Source: Myxococcus dinghuensis
Lineage (GTDB): Bacteria; Myxococcota; Myxococcia; Myxococcales; Myxococcaceae
NCBI RefSeq assembly: GCF_024198235.1
Contig: NZ_JAKCFB010000013.1
Location: forward strand, 124,001 to 188,000
Direction: 5' to 3'
Length of the DNA: 64,000 nt
The notes beneath the pieces were generated by a model. That model made no database searches and was not told where the DNA came from. It worked only from the letters and a program-made list of their open reading frames with translations. The translations under genes and the position numbers were made by a program. Below, piece after piece: positions 42,053-51,195 of the stretch (its first letter is position 1; the number at the start of each line of letters is the position of its first letter).

Positions 42053-42235
42053 CCGGGTCGCCTGGGACACTCGGCCTGAGAGAGACTCTGTGCGCTAGCC
42101 GTCATCGCAAGTGCGCGAGGCCGCGTCGCGAGGCGGGGGCTGTCCGCACGTGGATGCAGGCCCGGTCTATAGAGAGACGCTCCCCCCTTCGCCGGAAACG
42201 GCGTCGCGCTGTTCCAGTGTCTGCTCGAGGTGACC

Positions 42236-42727
42236 ATGCACTGCGAGCTCTGTCTTTCGGACCATGCCGAGGATGTCCCCTGTCATTCCCAGGGAGCGCA
42301 CCTGGGCAACCGCCACGAAGCGCCGCGGTCCGCGTGTCCCCGGCGCGCGGGCCTCTCGCCTCGCCACCGGGTGGAGCCGCTGGCGCGCGTGGCGCCGTGG
42401 TGCGTGCGCGTGCAGCACCCGGAGGGCGTGGACGTGCATGGCGTGGAGCTGGCGCGGGGCGGCTTGTTCCTGCACTGCCGGGAGCCCTTCCCGCCGCTCC
42501 TCACCCGGCTGTCGCTGACGTTGCGGCTGGAGGGAGAGGACGTGGCCTGCGAGGGCGAGGTGGTGCGCCACGTCGACGCCGCGCACGCGCACGTCTGGAG
42601 TGGTTCACCGGGCATCGGCGTGCAGCTCGCGCGGCCCCCGCCCCGGCTGCGCGAGCTGTTCGAGCGGGTGCGCCTCCACGCCCCGGCGACGGTCGACGAC
42701 GCGGAGCCGCCGCTCAGCGAACGGTGA
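42236..42727 (+). CDS. PilZ-domain-like protein with N-terminal Cys pair
   Basis: A 163-residue cytoplasmic protein. It opens with MHCELCLSDH, a CxxC pair that may bind zinc together with Cys16 and nearby His residues. Residues about 50-140 follow the PilZ pattern: an RV segment (RHRVEPLARV), then VHGVELARGGLFLHCREPFPP (the D/NxSxxG position reads ARGGL), and a six-strand barrel to GSPGIGVQLARPP. The c-di-GMP-binding RxxxR and (D/N)xSxxG motifs are poorly kept, so it may not bind the nucleotide. ATG 42236 fits the strong GAGGTGA site better than GTG 42230. Its stop overlaps the end of the convergent ceramidase gene by 14 bases. Confidence 0.75.
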   Translation: MHCELCLSDHAEDVPCHSQGAHLGNRHEAPRSACPRRAGLSPRHRVEPLARVAPWCVRVQHPEGVDVHGVELARGGLFLHCREPFPPLLTRLSLTLRLEGEDVACEGEVVRHVDAAHAHVWSGSPGIGVQLARPPPRLRELFERVRLHAPATVDDAEPPLSER

Positions 42728-44744
42728 AGGCGCGGGAGGCGCCGAAGTACGGGCGCACGCGGCCGTCCCAGCCGGACTTCCACTCGCCTTCGTGGAGGAG
42801 GCGGTAGGTGCCGGGCGTCGCGTCCTGGGGGATGTGCCACTCCACGGTGACGTGGGAGCAGCCCAGGGTGGGCACGCAGTTCTCGCGTTGCCACAGGTAG
42901 CGCGTCTCCCAGTCGCTGTCGTCCGCCACGTCCACCCAGGCGCCGATGGAGCCCTTGCGCTGCACGCGCAGGAAGGTGCCCTCCTGGTGCAGGTCGTTCT
43001 TCGGGTGGCCGCCCCAGAAGGTGACGCTCACGGTGTCGCCGCGCGCGTAGGTGGCGCGGGCGTCGGCGAGGACGTCACCGAAGTCGACCCAGAGCAGCTT
43101 GTCGTCGAACACGACACCCGGCTGGAGGGCCACCTGGACGTAGCGCAGGTCGGTGGGCGTGGGGCCCGGGGGCACGGCCTGTCCCTCCACGAGGGAGGTG
43201 GCGAGCCCGTCGAAGGATTGCTGGAGGGCCGCGAGGGTCCACGGGCCGAAGTGGGTGGAGGCGCCCTCGTAGTCCTGGCGGGCGTACTCCTCGCGGGTGG
43301 CGACGTAGCCGGCGTAGTCGTTGGAGAGGCCGGCGATGACGACGTCGGTGACGCCGAGCGGGGCGAGCCGGGCCTGCACGGTGTCGCGCAGGCGGCGGCC
43401 GGCCATGGTGGTCAGCTCGAAGGGCACGGCGACGAGGGCGAGCGGGCCGATGGTGACGAGTTGGAGGGGCAACACCTCCGGGGACCACGGGTGGGGGAGC
43501 ATGGTGCCCGTCTCGAGGACGATGGGCTTCTCCGCCTGGCAGGGCGTGGTGGTGAGGGCGCAGGTGAACTGGCTCCAGAGGTCGTGGATGGCGGCGCAGG
43601 AGGCGCCCTCCACGCCGTAGCCCGGGCCGTCCTCGGCGCCGGCGAGCATGGACAGGCCGATGGCGGCGGGACAGGTGCGGCGCGGCGGGCCGTCGGTGAA
43701 GGCGGGGGCGACGTCCACCGCGTCCATCTTCACGAAGGTGTGGCGGTAGTCGACGCCGCCGGTGAGCGGCCGGTCGGCCTGGTTCCACAGGCGGGTGGCG
43801 AAGTCGTACTGGCGGCGGGCGGACAGCTCGGTGTCCTCGAAGTCGTCGGCGCCTCCGCCGTTCGTGCCGCCGAGGATGTTGGGGGTGACATCGCCCTCGT
43901 TGGATTGGGCGAAGGCGGCGACGAAGGTGTCGCCGGCGTCGTGGGTCCGCTCGAAGAGGGAGGAGGCGAGGCCCTTGTTGTCGCCGCTGATGAGGTGGTG
44001 GGTGTTGCCCATCGACGTGGCGTGGACGGCGAACCAGTTGATGAGGCCCAGGTCGGAGCCGTCGGTGCGCGTCAGGCGCACGAGCGTCATGCGGGGGTCG
44101 ACGTCGAGCGGATAGCGGGCGCGCTCCTCGGCGGGGTTGCGCAGGTAGGCCTGGGGGGAGCGGTTGCGGCTGGCGCCGAGGAGGTCCCCGGAGGCCAGGC
44201 GCAGGGTGCCTTCTCCCAGGCGGGTGTGCGCGCGGGCGATGGAGGTGACGATGCCGGAGACGATGGCCTCGAAGTTCTGGGGGACGAAGCCGAAGGTGGT
44301 GAGGTTGTAGAGGGTGTGGTGCGAGTAGCCGCCGGGCCCCGAGTGGGTGTGCGTGGCGCTGAGGAGGACGTTGTCCTCGGTGTAGAGGTCGCCGAAGCGG
44401 GCGTGCAGGCGCTCGACGACCTGGCGGCGCACGGACTCGAAGACCATGCCCAGGTCGGCGCTGACGAAGGCGACCCGGCGGCCGTTGCAGGGCGAGGCGA
44501 TGACGAAGGCGCGCGAGCGCAGGCGCTGGTGGATGCCGGAGGTCTGCTGGGCGAGCTGGGCGTAGCCCATCATGCCCACCTCGGCGGCGGGGCCGGTGAT
44601 GTCGGCCATGCCCGCGCCGACGAGGAAGCGCGAGCTGCCCGCACACGTGTCCGCGCTCGCGGAGGCCACGGGGCCCGTGGCCCATGACGTCGCGGACAGG
44701 ACGAGGCCGAGCGCCAGGGTGAGCGGGAACAGGGTCGCGCGCAT
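42714..44744 (-). CDS. Secreted neutral/alkaline ceramidase family protein
   Basis: A 676-residue exported hydrolase that should split the amide bond of ceramide into sphingosine and a fatty acid. A signal peptide (about residues 1-22) is followed by FLVGAGMADITGPAAEVGMMGYA, the zinc/active-site region LLSATHTHSGPGGYSHH (near residue 130), INWFAVHATSMG and NTHHLISGDNKGLAS (near 240-255) and SNDYAGYVATREEY, and the C-terminal immunoglobulin-like domain (VSVTFWGGHPKNDL to the end). These are the full set of neutral ceramidase hallmarks. Myxobacteria make ceramides and prey on other cells, so both self-lipid turnover and predation are possible. ATG 44744 has TTGGAGGA upstream. Confidence 0.94.
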   Translation of the reverse strand: MRATLFPLTLALGLVLSATSWATGPVASASADTCAGSSRFLVGAGMADITGPAAEVGMMGYAQLAQQTSGIHQRLRSRAFVIASPCNGRRVAFVSADLGMVFESVRRQVVERLHARFGDLYTEDNVLLSATHTHSGPGGYSHHTLYNLTTFGFVPQNFEAIVSGIVTSIARAHTRLGEGTLRLASGDLLGASRNRSPQAYLRNPAEERARYPLDVDPRMTLVRLTRTDGSDLGLINWFAVHATSMGNTHHLISGDNKGLASSLFERTHDAGDTFVAAFAQSNEGDVTPNILGGTNGGGADDFEDTELSARRQYDFATRLWNQADRPLTGGVDYRHTFVKMDAVDVAPAFTDGPPRRTCPAAIGLSMLAGAEDGPGYGVEGASCAAIHDLWSQFTCALTTTPCQAEKPIVLETGTMLPHPWSPEVLPLQLVTIGPLALVAVPFELTTMAGRRLRDTVQARLAPLGVTDVVIAGLSNDYAGYVATREEYARQDYEGASTHFGPWTLAALQQSFDGLATSLVEGQAVPPGPTPTDLRYVQVALQPGVVFDDKLLWVDFGDVLADARATYARGDTVSVTFWGGHPKNDLHQEGTFLRVQRKGSIGAWVDVADDSDWETRYLWQRENCVPTLGCSHVTVEWHIPQDATPGTYRLLHEGEWKSGWDGRVRPYFGASRAFTVR

Positions 44745-44937
44745 GCCGTCCTCCAAGGGCGCCGAGGGGACGCGCCAGGGCAAGAGAGGGCTCGGAGATA
44801 AGGGCTGCGCGAGCCGAATGCACGCGCGCGGTGAGCGGTCGTCCGGCGGGTCACAGTCCACATGGCGCCTCAGCAACGCCTCGCCCGGAGGTGCGGCCGT
44901 TGCCCTCACCCAGGGTCCGCCCCCAGCCTCGACTTCG

Positions 44938-45381
44938 ATGCGAACCATGCCAGCCAGGACTCACGCACAGCCGGCAGCGAGGTCGACGCTCCCCGCGGAC
45001 CGTCAGCCCGACCTGGACGGAGGAACGGATGCGGGTGTCGCGCCCTCGCCCACGCACGTGGTCGCGGAGGGAATCCGTTGGCCCACGGAGCTGACACCCC
45101 TGGCTACGCTCGACGGGCCCGCGGTCCTCGCCGCGCATTCCGCGCGCCAGAAGGTGCTCGCGGCCATGCCCCGTGAGTACGCGAGCAGTTGCGCCTATTC
45201 CGCCAAGGCCATGGAGGTCGTCGTGGGCAAGGACGCGGACCTGTACTTCGTCCGCGTCCATCGTCGCCCCGAACGGTGTGGCCGCATCGCGCCGGGCAGC
45301 GGAGCCACACTCGACTGGCACGAACTCTACGCCGTCTCGCCGGAAGGGAAGGTCCTGGCGCGCTTCCCGAACCACCCCTGA
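44938..45381 (+). CDS. Hypothetical protein, 147 aa
   Basis: I do not recognise this gene. From ATG 44938 or 44947 it begins with a disordered Thr/Ala/Pro-rich stretch (residues about 1-45, including DLDGGTDAG, a composition common in myxobacterial exported proteins), but no signal peptide is visible in this frame. Residues about 55-147 look folded: two Cys (SSCAYS, ERCGRI), a charged beta-rich part KDADLYFVRVHRRPERC and the ending ELYAVSPEGKVLARF. The exported look with no signal could mean the true start lies upstream in another frame or the N-terminus is wrong. It sits between the divergent ceramidase gene and the convergent kinase gene. Confidence 0.5.
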   Translation: MRTMPARTHAQPAARSTLPADRQPDLDGGTDAGVAPSPTHVVAEGIRWPTELTPLATLDGPAVLAAHSARQKVLAAMPREYASSCAYSAKAMEVVVGKDADLYFVRVHRRPERCGRIAPGSGATLDWHELYAVSPEGKVLARFPNHP

Positions 45382-45403
45382 GCCAGCGCCACGCCCAGGC
45401 CGC

Positions 45404-47566
45404 TCACATCCCCGGATTCGCCGCCGAGGCGTGGGGGGGCGCGATGTGGAGGGCGACACGGAACGTGGTGCCCACGCCCACCGAGGACTCCACGGAGATG
45501 TGGCCCCCCAGCGCCGTGACGATGGTGTCGCAGATGGACAACCCCAGCCCCGTCCCCAGCCCCGCCGACTTCGTCGTGAAGAACGGGTCGAAGATGCGCC
45601 GCAGGTGCTCCGGCGGAATGCCCCCGCCCGTGTCCCGCACCTCCACCATCACCCGCGCCCCCTCCTCCGGCCGCGTGGTGATGCGAATCTCGTTCGTCTC
45701 CGACTGTCCTTCCTCGATGGCGTGCGCCGCGTTGATGACCAGGTTCAGGAACACCTGGAACAACTTCCCCTCGTTGCCACGCACCGGCGGCACCGCGCCG
45801 TAGGTCTTCACCAGCCGCGCCCGCGGACGCACCTCGCTGGCCGCCATCTGAATCACCGAGTCCAACACCCGGTGCAGGTCCACCGGCTCCTCGCGCGTGT
45901 CCTCCACCCGCGAGAACACCCGCAACTGGCGGACGATCTGCCGCATCCGCTCCGCGCCCTCGCGCGCGTCGTCCAGCACCTGCCGGCACTCCACCAGGTC
46001 GTCCGGCGTCAGCGGGCGCGCCCTCGGCCCCACCGTCGCGTGCAGGAAGTCCAGGTTGGACAACACGTACGCCAGCGGGTTGTTCAACTCGTGCGCGATG
46101 CCCGCCGCGAGCAGGCCCATGGAGGCCATGCGGTCCGCGAGGATGAGCTGCGCCTGGCTGCGCTTGCGCTCGGTGACGTCCCGCGCCACCGTCACCCACG
46201 CGGGCGACCCGTCGAACACCACCGCCAGCGTCACCAGGTCCGCCACCACCGTGGCGCCGTCGCTGCGAATCAGCGGCACCTCCACCGCCCGCGACGCGTG
46301 CTTCCCGTCCACCGCCTGCCCCAGGTACAGCTCCGCCGCGCCCCGGTCCTCCGCCCGCACCAGCTCCAGCACGTGCCGGCCCACCAGCTCCACCGGCTCG
46401 CGGTAGCCCAGGTACTGCGTGAGCGCCGGGTTCACCGACAACAACACCCCGTCCCCCACGTGCACCATCACCGGGTCCGGGAACGCCTCGATGAGCAGGT
46501 GGACCCCCGCCTCCGTGCGCCGCAGCGTCGTCTCCGTGCGCACGCGCAGCGCCTTGTCCATCCGCTGCTCCAGCGCCAGCGACAACGTGCCCGCCGCGCC
46601 GGACAGCAGGTTCACCTCGATGTGGCCCCAGGGCCGCGCCTCGCGGCAGTTGTCGAAGCCGATGACCCCGAACAACTGCCCGTGGACGTGCAGCGGAATC
46701 AGCAGCACCGAACGGACACCCTGCTCGTCCAGCATGGGCGCGAGCATCGGCGTGAAGTCCCGCGGCAACCCCTGCACCGGCTCGCCCCGCATCAGCGTCG
46801 CGGCCTGCTCCGGCCGCAGGGCCTCCAGCAGCGGGAGGCCGTGCATGTTCGGGTCCTCCAGGTTCGGCGCCACGCCCGGCTCGCACCACTCCGCGCGCTG
46901 CGAGGCCAGCACCGCGCCGCGCTCGTCCCGGTGCATCTCGAAGACGTACACGCGGCTGGCCGCGGACACCTTGCCCAGCGGCTCCACCACGGAGGAGTAC
47001 AGGTCCAGGGGCAACTGGTGCGGCATCATCCGCCGCTGCACCTCCACCATCGCCTCCAGGTAGCGCTCACGCGTGGCGACCGCCTCCTCCGCCTGCCGCC
47101 GGGAGCTCACGTCCAGGAGCGTGCCCACCACCTCCCCGGGCACCCCGGGCACCGCGCGCATGCTGAGCACCACCCAGCGAACGCCCTCCCCCACCCAGAG
47201 CCGCACCTCGTCGCGGGACGCCGCCACGCGCTGGGCGGCCACCGCCTCCAGCACCGCGCGCGCCGACTCCCGGTCCTCCGGGTGCACCACGTCCAGGAAC
47301 GTCCGCCCGTGCCACGCCGCCCCCAGCGTCCCCGTCAGCCGCTCCCAGCCCGGCCCGAGGTAGCAGATGGCGCCACCCCCATCGAGTTGGAACACCACCT
47401 CGCTGAGCAGCCCCTCCAGCGCGTCCAGACGGCGCGCCATCGAAGGCCCACCGTCCACGGCGGCAGCGAATGGCAGCGGGCCGGGGATGCCCAGCCCCCC
47501 GGCGCTCGCCTCGGGAATCGATGCGGGGACCACCTCGCGCCCCATCTCCCGCCGCTCGTCTGCCAC
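45404..47566 (-). CDS. Sensor histidine kinase with PAS-GAF-PAS input
   Basis: A 720-residue kinase with no membrane segment. Input domains are a PAS (about residues 40-160, LLSEVVFQLDGGGAICYLGPG), a GAF-like domain (about 190-370, SRVYVFEMHRDERG, RSVLLIPLHVHGQLFGVIGFDN) and a second PAS (about 385-495, FPDPVMVHVGDGVLLSVNPAL ending in VTERKRSQ). The H box is GIAHELNNPLAYVLSN and the HATPase boxes are NLVINAAHAIEE, RDTGGGIPP and GTGLGLSIC. GTG 47566 is preceded by AGGAGG and starts the protein well inside a longer frame. A promoter candidate with a 16-bp palindrome lies 90-140 bp upstream. There is no adjacent response regulator. Confidence 0.93.
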   Translation of the reverse strand: MADERREMGREVVPASIPEASAGGLGIPGPLPFAAAVDGGPSMARRLDALEGLLSEVVFQLDGGGAICYLGPGWERLTGTLGAAWHGRTFLDVVHPEDRESARAVLEAVAAQRVAASRDEVRLWVGEGVRWVVLSMRAVPGVPGEVVGTLLDVSSRRQAEEAVATRERYLEAMVEVQRRMMPHQLPLDLYSSVVEPLGKVSAASRVYVFEMHRDERGAVLASQRAEWCEPGVAPNLEDPNMHGLPLLEALRPEQAATLMRGEPVQGLPRDFTPMLAPMLDEQGVRSVLLIPLHVHGQLFGVIGFDNCREARPWGHIEVNLLSGAAGTLSLALEQRMDKALRVRTETTLRRTEAGVHLLIEAFPDPVMVHVGDGVLLSVNPALTQYLGYREPVELVGRHVLELVRAEDRGAAELYLGQAVDGKHASRAVEVPLIRSDGATVVADLVTLAVVFDGSPAWVTVARDVTERKRSQAQLILADRMASMGLLAAGIAHELNNPLAYVLSNLDFLHATVGPRARPLTPDDLVECRQVLDDAREGAERMRQIVRQLRVFSRVEDTREEPVDLHRVLDSVIQMAASEVRPRARLVKTYGAVPPVRGNEGKLFQVFLNLVINAAHAIEEGQSETNEIRITTRPEEGARVMVEVRDTGGGIPPEHLRRIFDPFFTTKSAGLGTGLGLSICDTIVTALGGHISVESSVGVGTTFRVALHIAPPHASAANPGM

Positions 47567-47656
47567 TTCGGCCTCCTGCGCCCTCGGAAAGAGGGGGCGG
47601 TGTCCCGACAGCGCACACGGCCGCCAGGAGCCTGACCCACACCTGTTCCCCTCCCA

Positions 47657-47672
47657 GAGGCGACGTCGCCTC
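47657..47672. promoter_or_regulatory. 16-bp perfect palindrome upstream of the kinase gene
   Basis: GAGGCGACGTCGCCTC has no spacer. It sits immediately downstream of the candidate -10 of the kinase promoter, in the place of a repressor operator, and about 49 bases before the stop of the acyltransferase gene. A hairpin role in ending the acyltransferase mRNA is the alternative. Confidence 0.45.
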
Positions 47673-47673
47673 C

Positions 47674-47704
47674 AGCATAGAACCGGCGAATGTCGGGAAG
47701 TCAA
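47674..47704 (-). promoter_or_regulatory. Candidate promoter for the PAS-GAF-PAS kinase
   Basis: On the minus strand TTGACT (47704-47699) and TATGCT (47679-47674) are separated by 19 bases. The -35 is good, the spacing long. Confidence 0.3.
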
Positions 47705-47720
47705 TGAAGGCGGAGTAGGG

Positions 47721-48380
47721 TCACTTCGGTTCTTCGGGCTCCCACCCTCCCGGGGCACCCGAGCGCCTGCGCTGGCGACGGTCCCCCAGCACCCGCGCCG
47801 GGACGCCGCCGACGATGGCCCACGGCGGCACGTCCCGGGTGACGATGGCGCCCATGCCGACGACGGCGTGGTCCCCCACCGTGACCCCGTCCGTCACCCC
47901 GGCGTTGGCACCTATCCACACATCCGCGCCCACGGTGATGCCCCGGGACGTGACGGGCTGTTCGCTCACGGGACGGTCGGGCGACAGGCCATGGTCGAAC
48001 GCGTAGAGGGTGGCCCCGGTGGCGATGCGGGACCCCTCGCCGATGCGGATGCCCGCCGCGCCGCCGTCCAGGCTGACGCGCGCGTTGAGGCTCACCCCCG
48101 CCGCCAGCACCACCGGCCCGTGGACGAAGGCGTCCGCGGCGATGCTGCACCCGGGGCCGATGACGACGGTGCGCCCGGGCTCGGCGAAGATGCGGGCCTC
48201 CGGGGCGATGAAGCAGCCCTCGGCAAGCTGGACGGTCTCCAGGTCCCTGAGCCGCTGCTGCACCTCGCGCTGCCAGGCCTCCGCCCACTCGCGGTGGCGG
48301 GGCTTGAGCGAGAAGTAGAGCCACGGCATCCAGGAGAGCCGGAGCTTGTGCTGCTCCCGGCGAAGCGCGTCCAGGTCCAC
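47721..48380 (-). CDS. Left-handed beta-helix (hexapeptide) acyltransferase
   Basis: A 219-residue transferase of the maltose/galactoside/serine O-acetyltransferase type. Residues about 60-200 are the hexapeptide repeats, for example RTVVIGPGCSIAADAFVHGPVVLAAG, ITVGADVWIGANAGVTDGVTVGDHAVVGMGAIVTRDVP (in parts) and WAIVGGVPARVLG, the closing motif of this group. The catalytic His is likely in YAFDHGLSPDRP. The N-terminal 50 residues are helical and charged. Such enzymes acetylate sugars of cell-surface polysaccharides or small molecules. It starts with GTG 48380, 41 bp after the deacetylase-family gene on the same strand, so it may be co-transcribed with it; an acetyl-transfer/acetyl-removal pair is a possible reading. 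Confidence 0.92.
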   Translation of the reverse strand: MDLDALRREQHKLRLSWMPWLYFSLKPRHREWAEAWQREVQQRLRDLETVQLAEGCFIAPEARIFAEPGRTVVIGPGCSIAADAFVHGPVVLAAGVSLNARVSLDGGAAGIRIGEGSRIATGATLYAFDHGLSPDRPVSEQPVTSRGITVGADVWIGANAGVTDGVTVGDHAVVGMGAIVTRDVPPWAIVGGVPARVLGDRRQRRRSGAPGGWEPEEPK

Positions 48381-48421
48381 GCCTCCTGCCTACCACGCCC
48401 CGGCGGCGCGCGAGGCGCCCT

Positions 48422-50185
48422 TCACGCCCCCAGGCCCCGCGACGCCTCCTCCACCGTGAAGTGGCAGCGCTCCCGCTCCCGGGCGACGGCCTCCACGTCC
48501 ACGGCCGGGGGGTCCAGCCACAGCACCAGGTCGTCCGGCTCCCAGCGGTAGGGCTCCCCGTCGAGGAGGATGCGCCCGTCGGCCACCAGCCGCGTGGCCT
48601 CCACGAGGGGCAGCGCGGCGAGGTCGCGCATCATCGCCTCGAAGCGCCCCTGGCGCGCGGGGTCCACGAAGCGGAAGCGCTCCCGGGCCACCACGGCCAG
48701 GTGGTACCACATGGGCCGCGACGCCACGCCCGCCAGCCCCAGCCGGCGGGCCATGAGCACGAACATCTCCGTCGCCTCGCGCGACAGGCCCAGGCCCGGC
48801 ACGTCCTGGCCGGGCAGGCGCGGGCGGTGCTCGCTGAAGCGCGCGCGCGGGTGGCGCAGGCTCAGCCAGTTGACGAAGAGGAAGGGCGCGCCGGCGAGGG
48901 TGCGCCGCTCCACCACGGCGTCGACCAGCAGGTGCTCCTCGCCGCCCGCGCGGCCCAGCACCTTGATGCGGTCCCCCACGCCGGTGGAGCCCACCTCCAC
49001 GCGGGGCCGGTGGTAGCCCAGCCGCTCGATGTGGCCCAGGAGGCCGTAGCGGAACAGCGCGTACTCCAGCGACTGCGCCGTGTAGTAGCCCAGCACGCGG
49101 GGCTGGATGGCGCCGCCGAAGCCGAGCGAGCCCTCCAGGTCCTCCAGCGTCAGCGGCTCCTCGAGCGCCGCGCCCTCCTCCTGGGACAGGAGCCGGGAGA
49201 CGCGGCGGAAGTGGGCGCTGAGCGGGTCGTACTTCGCCTTGATGGGGCGGCTGCCCATGCCCGCCAGCGCGAGCACCGTGCCCGCGTACACCTTCCACGC
49301 GTCCGCGTGGTAGCCGCCGCCCGGGAGCCACACGCTGGGCACGCCGCGCAGCGCCCGCGCGAGCATCAGGTCGCGGCGCCGCGCGCCCTCGAGCGTCAGC
49401 CCCACGCGGCCGAAGCGGTCGCCGCCCAGCACGTCGCCGCCCGCGATGACGAAGGCCAGGTCCGGCGTGGGCATGCGCGACAGCAGGCCGTCGAGCAGCG
49501 CCAGGTAGCGGGCGTCGTCGACGTCGTGGGGCACGAGCGTCTCGTCCACGCCCTCGGGCAGCACGCCCCAGTCGCTGCCGGACAGCGAGCCGATCCACAC
49601 GTTGGCGTGGCCCGCGAGGCACGCGGCCGTCCCGTCCGGCGGGTGCGCGTCCAGGTCCAGCACCACGGCGCGGCCCTCGAAGCCGTCGGCGTTCAGGGTG
49701 GCGAGCGCCACGGCGATGTCGTTGACGGCGCAGAAGCCGCCGCCCCGGTCCGGGGCCGCGTGGTGGAAGCCGCCCGCCATGTTCACCACGGGGCCCCGGC
49801 GACCGAAGGCCAGCCGCGCGGCGCCCAGGGTGCCCCCGCAGACGAGGCGCACGTAGGACAGCAGCGTGTCCACCGGCACCTCGGACGGGTCCACCGCGTA
49901 GATGCGGGCCAGCGTCTCCGGACGGCCGAGCGACTCGAGGTACGTGGCGGTGTGGACGCGGGACAGCTCCGCGTAGCTCACCGGGAGCGGGCGGTAGACG
50001 TCCTCTGGCCGCACCACGCGCTTCTCCAGCAGATACCAGGTGGTGAAGTCCACGCCGCGCGGCTCGACGCCGACGGTGGACTCGATGCCGGTGAGCGGCA
50101 GCCGGTAGGCCTCGTCGTAGAAGATGGGGACCGACTCACTGCCCAGCGTCAGCAGCCACCGCTTCATCCCGCGCCACACGCTCAT
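48422..50185 (-). CDS. Histone deacetylase-family protein with an extra C-terminal domain
   Basis: A 587-residue zinc hydrolase. The N-terminal 340 residues have the deacetylase core: catalytic His pair GGFHHAAP (near residue 139), GGGFCAVNDIAV, zinc ligands in VLDLDAHPPDG (near 177) and in VIAGGDVLGGDRFG, and the active-site Tyr in LPGGGYHAD. Core residues are therefore kept, though the usual HHGDG is HPPDG. The remaining 245 residues, from about KYDPLSAHFRRVS, contain a beta-rich segment RVEVGSTGVGDRIKVLGRAGGEEHLLVDAVVERR and a Trp-rich helical part; I do not know this domain. Substrates could be acetylated amines, polyamines or proteins. The start is ATG 50185 (MSVWRGMK) with GAGGGG upstream. 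Confidence 0.88.
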   Translation of the reverse strand: MSVWRGMKRWLLTLGSESVPIFYDEAYRLPLTGIESTVGVEPRGVDFTTWYLLEKRVVRPEDVYRPLPVSYAELSRVHTATYLESLGRPETLARIYAVDPSEVPVDTLLSYVRLVCGGTLGAARLAFGRRGPVVNMAGGFHHAAPDRGGGFCAVNDIAVALATLNADGFEGRAVVLDLDAHPPDGTAACLAGHANVWIGSLSGSDWGVLPEGVDETLVPHDVDDARYLALLDGLLSRMPTPDLAFVIAGGDVLGGDRFGRVGLTLEGARRRDLMLARALRGVPSVWLPGGGYHADAWKVYAGTVLALAGMGSRPIKAKYDPLSAHFRRVSRLLSQEEGAALEEPLTLEDLEGSLGFGGAIQPRVLGYYTAQSLEYALFRYGLLGHIERLGYHRPRVEVGSTGVGDRIKVLGRAGGEEHLLVDAVVERRTLAGAPFLFVNWLSLRHPRARFSEHRPRLPGQDVPGLGLSREATEMFVLMARRLGLAGVASRPMWYHLAVVARERFRFVDPARQGRFEAMMRDLAALPLVEATRLVADGRILLDGEPYRWEPDDLVLWLDPPAVDVEAVARERERCHFTVEEASRGLGA

Positions 50186-50384
50186 CCGTGGCCCCTCGCG
50201 CGCGCGGAGGAGGTCGGCGGTTTCGAGCGGGCTGGGCGGGGAAGACGACGCACGGGGCGGCGAGCTTCGCCCAGCGCGCGCCCGGTGGGGACACTTTTCG
50301 AGCGGGCGCGGGTACCAGGGATTCGCTTCCCTCCCGAACGCTGCCCGCCGGTACGCTGGACAGGGAGGCTTGCGGACACGGTCC

Positions 50385-51113
50385 TCATTCCACGGGACGC
50401 CGCGTCTCCTCCTGGAGCGCGGGGCTGCGACGCCGCAGCGCACGCGCCACGAGCGCGGTGACGAGCGCCCAGGCCAACCCCGCCACCCAGCCCCCCAGCA
50501 CGTCCGTGGGGTAGTGGACGCCCAGGTACACGCGCGACAGGCCCACCAGGCACGACAGCAGCAGCGACACCGCGAGCAGGTACGCCTTGAGGCGGCGACG
50601 TTCGGTGAGCTGCGCCAGCAGCGCGCCCAGCGTCAGGTACACCGTGGCGGACAGCATGGCGTGGCCGCTGGGGAAGCTCGTCGTCATCACCTCCGTCAGG
50701 TGCGGCACCACCGACGGCCGGGGCCTCGCGAAGAACCGCTTGAGCAGGCCGTTGAGCAGCGTGCCGCCCACGGTCGCCGCCAGCACCAGCATCAGCGTCC
50801 GGTAGCGCCGCGCCAGGAGCAGGAAGCCGCAGACGCAGACCGTCATCAGGACCAGCACCGGCGCGCCCCCCAGCGCCGTCACGTCCTGGGCGGCGACGCG
50901 CAGCCAGCGGGGGCCTCGCGGCGTCGACGGGTCGTCGGGGCTGCGCAGCGCGCGCAGGACGCGCTCGTCGAAGTCCTGCGTCTCGCCCTCCGTCACCTCG
51001 TCCGACAGGGCGATGAAGCCCAGGCAGCACACGCCCAGGAGCAGCAACAGCCCATAGAGCCGCGTCACCGCCACGTTCTGTCGGGACATCCGCGCCCAGA
51101 GACCCCGCCACAT
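50385..51113 (-). CDS. PAP2-family membrane phosphatase
   Basis: A 242-residue integral membrane phosphatase of the PAP2 (type 2 phosphatidic acid phosphatase) family. The three active-site motifs are KRFFARPRP (KX6RP), PSGHA, and SRVYLGVHYPTD (SRX5HX3D), with five to six helices around them. Substrates may be phosphatidate, undecaprenyl diphosphate or phosphatidylglycerol phosphate. The start is uncertain: ATG 51113 (MWRGLWARMSR) keeps an amphipathic N-terminus, ATG 51089 is eight codons shorter, and the frame runs to 51158. No good ribosome binding site is seen. It lies 82 bp after the ExbD-like gene on the same strand. Confidence 0.92.
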   Translation of the reverse strand: MWRGLWARMSRQNVAVTRLYGLLLLLGVCCLGFIALSDEVTEGETQDFDERVLRALRSPDDPSTPRGPRWLRVAAQDVTALGGAPVLVLMTVCVCGFLLLARRYRTLMLVLAATVGGTLLNGLLKRFFARPRPSVVPHLTEVMTTSFPSGHAMLSATVYLTLGALLAQLTERRRLKAYLLAVSLLLSCLVGLSRVYLGVHYPTDVLGGWVAGLAWALVTALVARALRRRSPALQEETRRPVE

Positions 51114-51195
51114 AGGAGCGGCACCATGCCACGTCGCGAGGCGGGATGCGCCCGCCACGCCACGCCGTGTCCGCCGCGCTCCAGGGGCGAGTCGC

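Noticed and set aside
47690..47712. TGTCGGGA as a third PafBC-type box
   Set aside because: The eight-base spacer is not followed by TAnnnT and the strand does not face a gene start.
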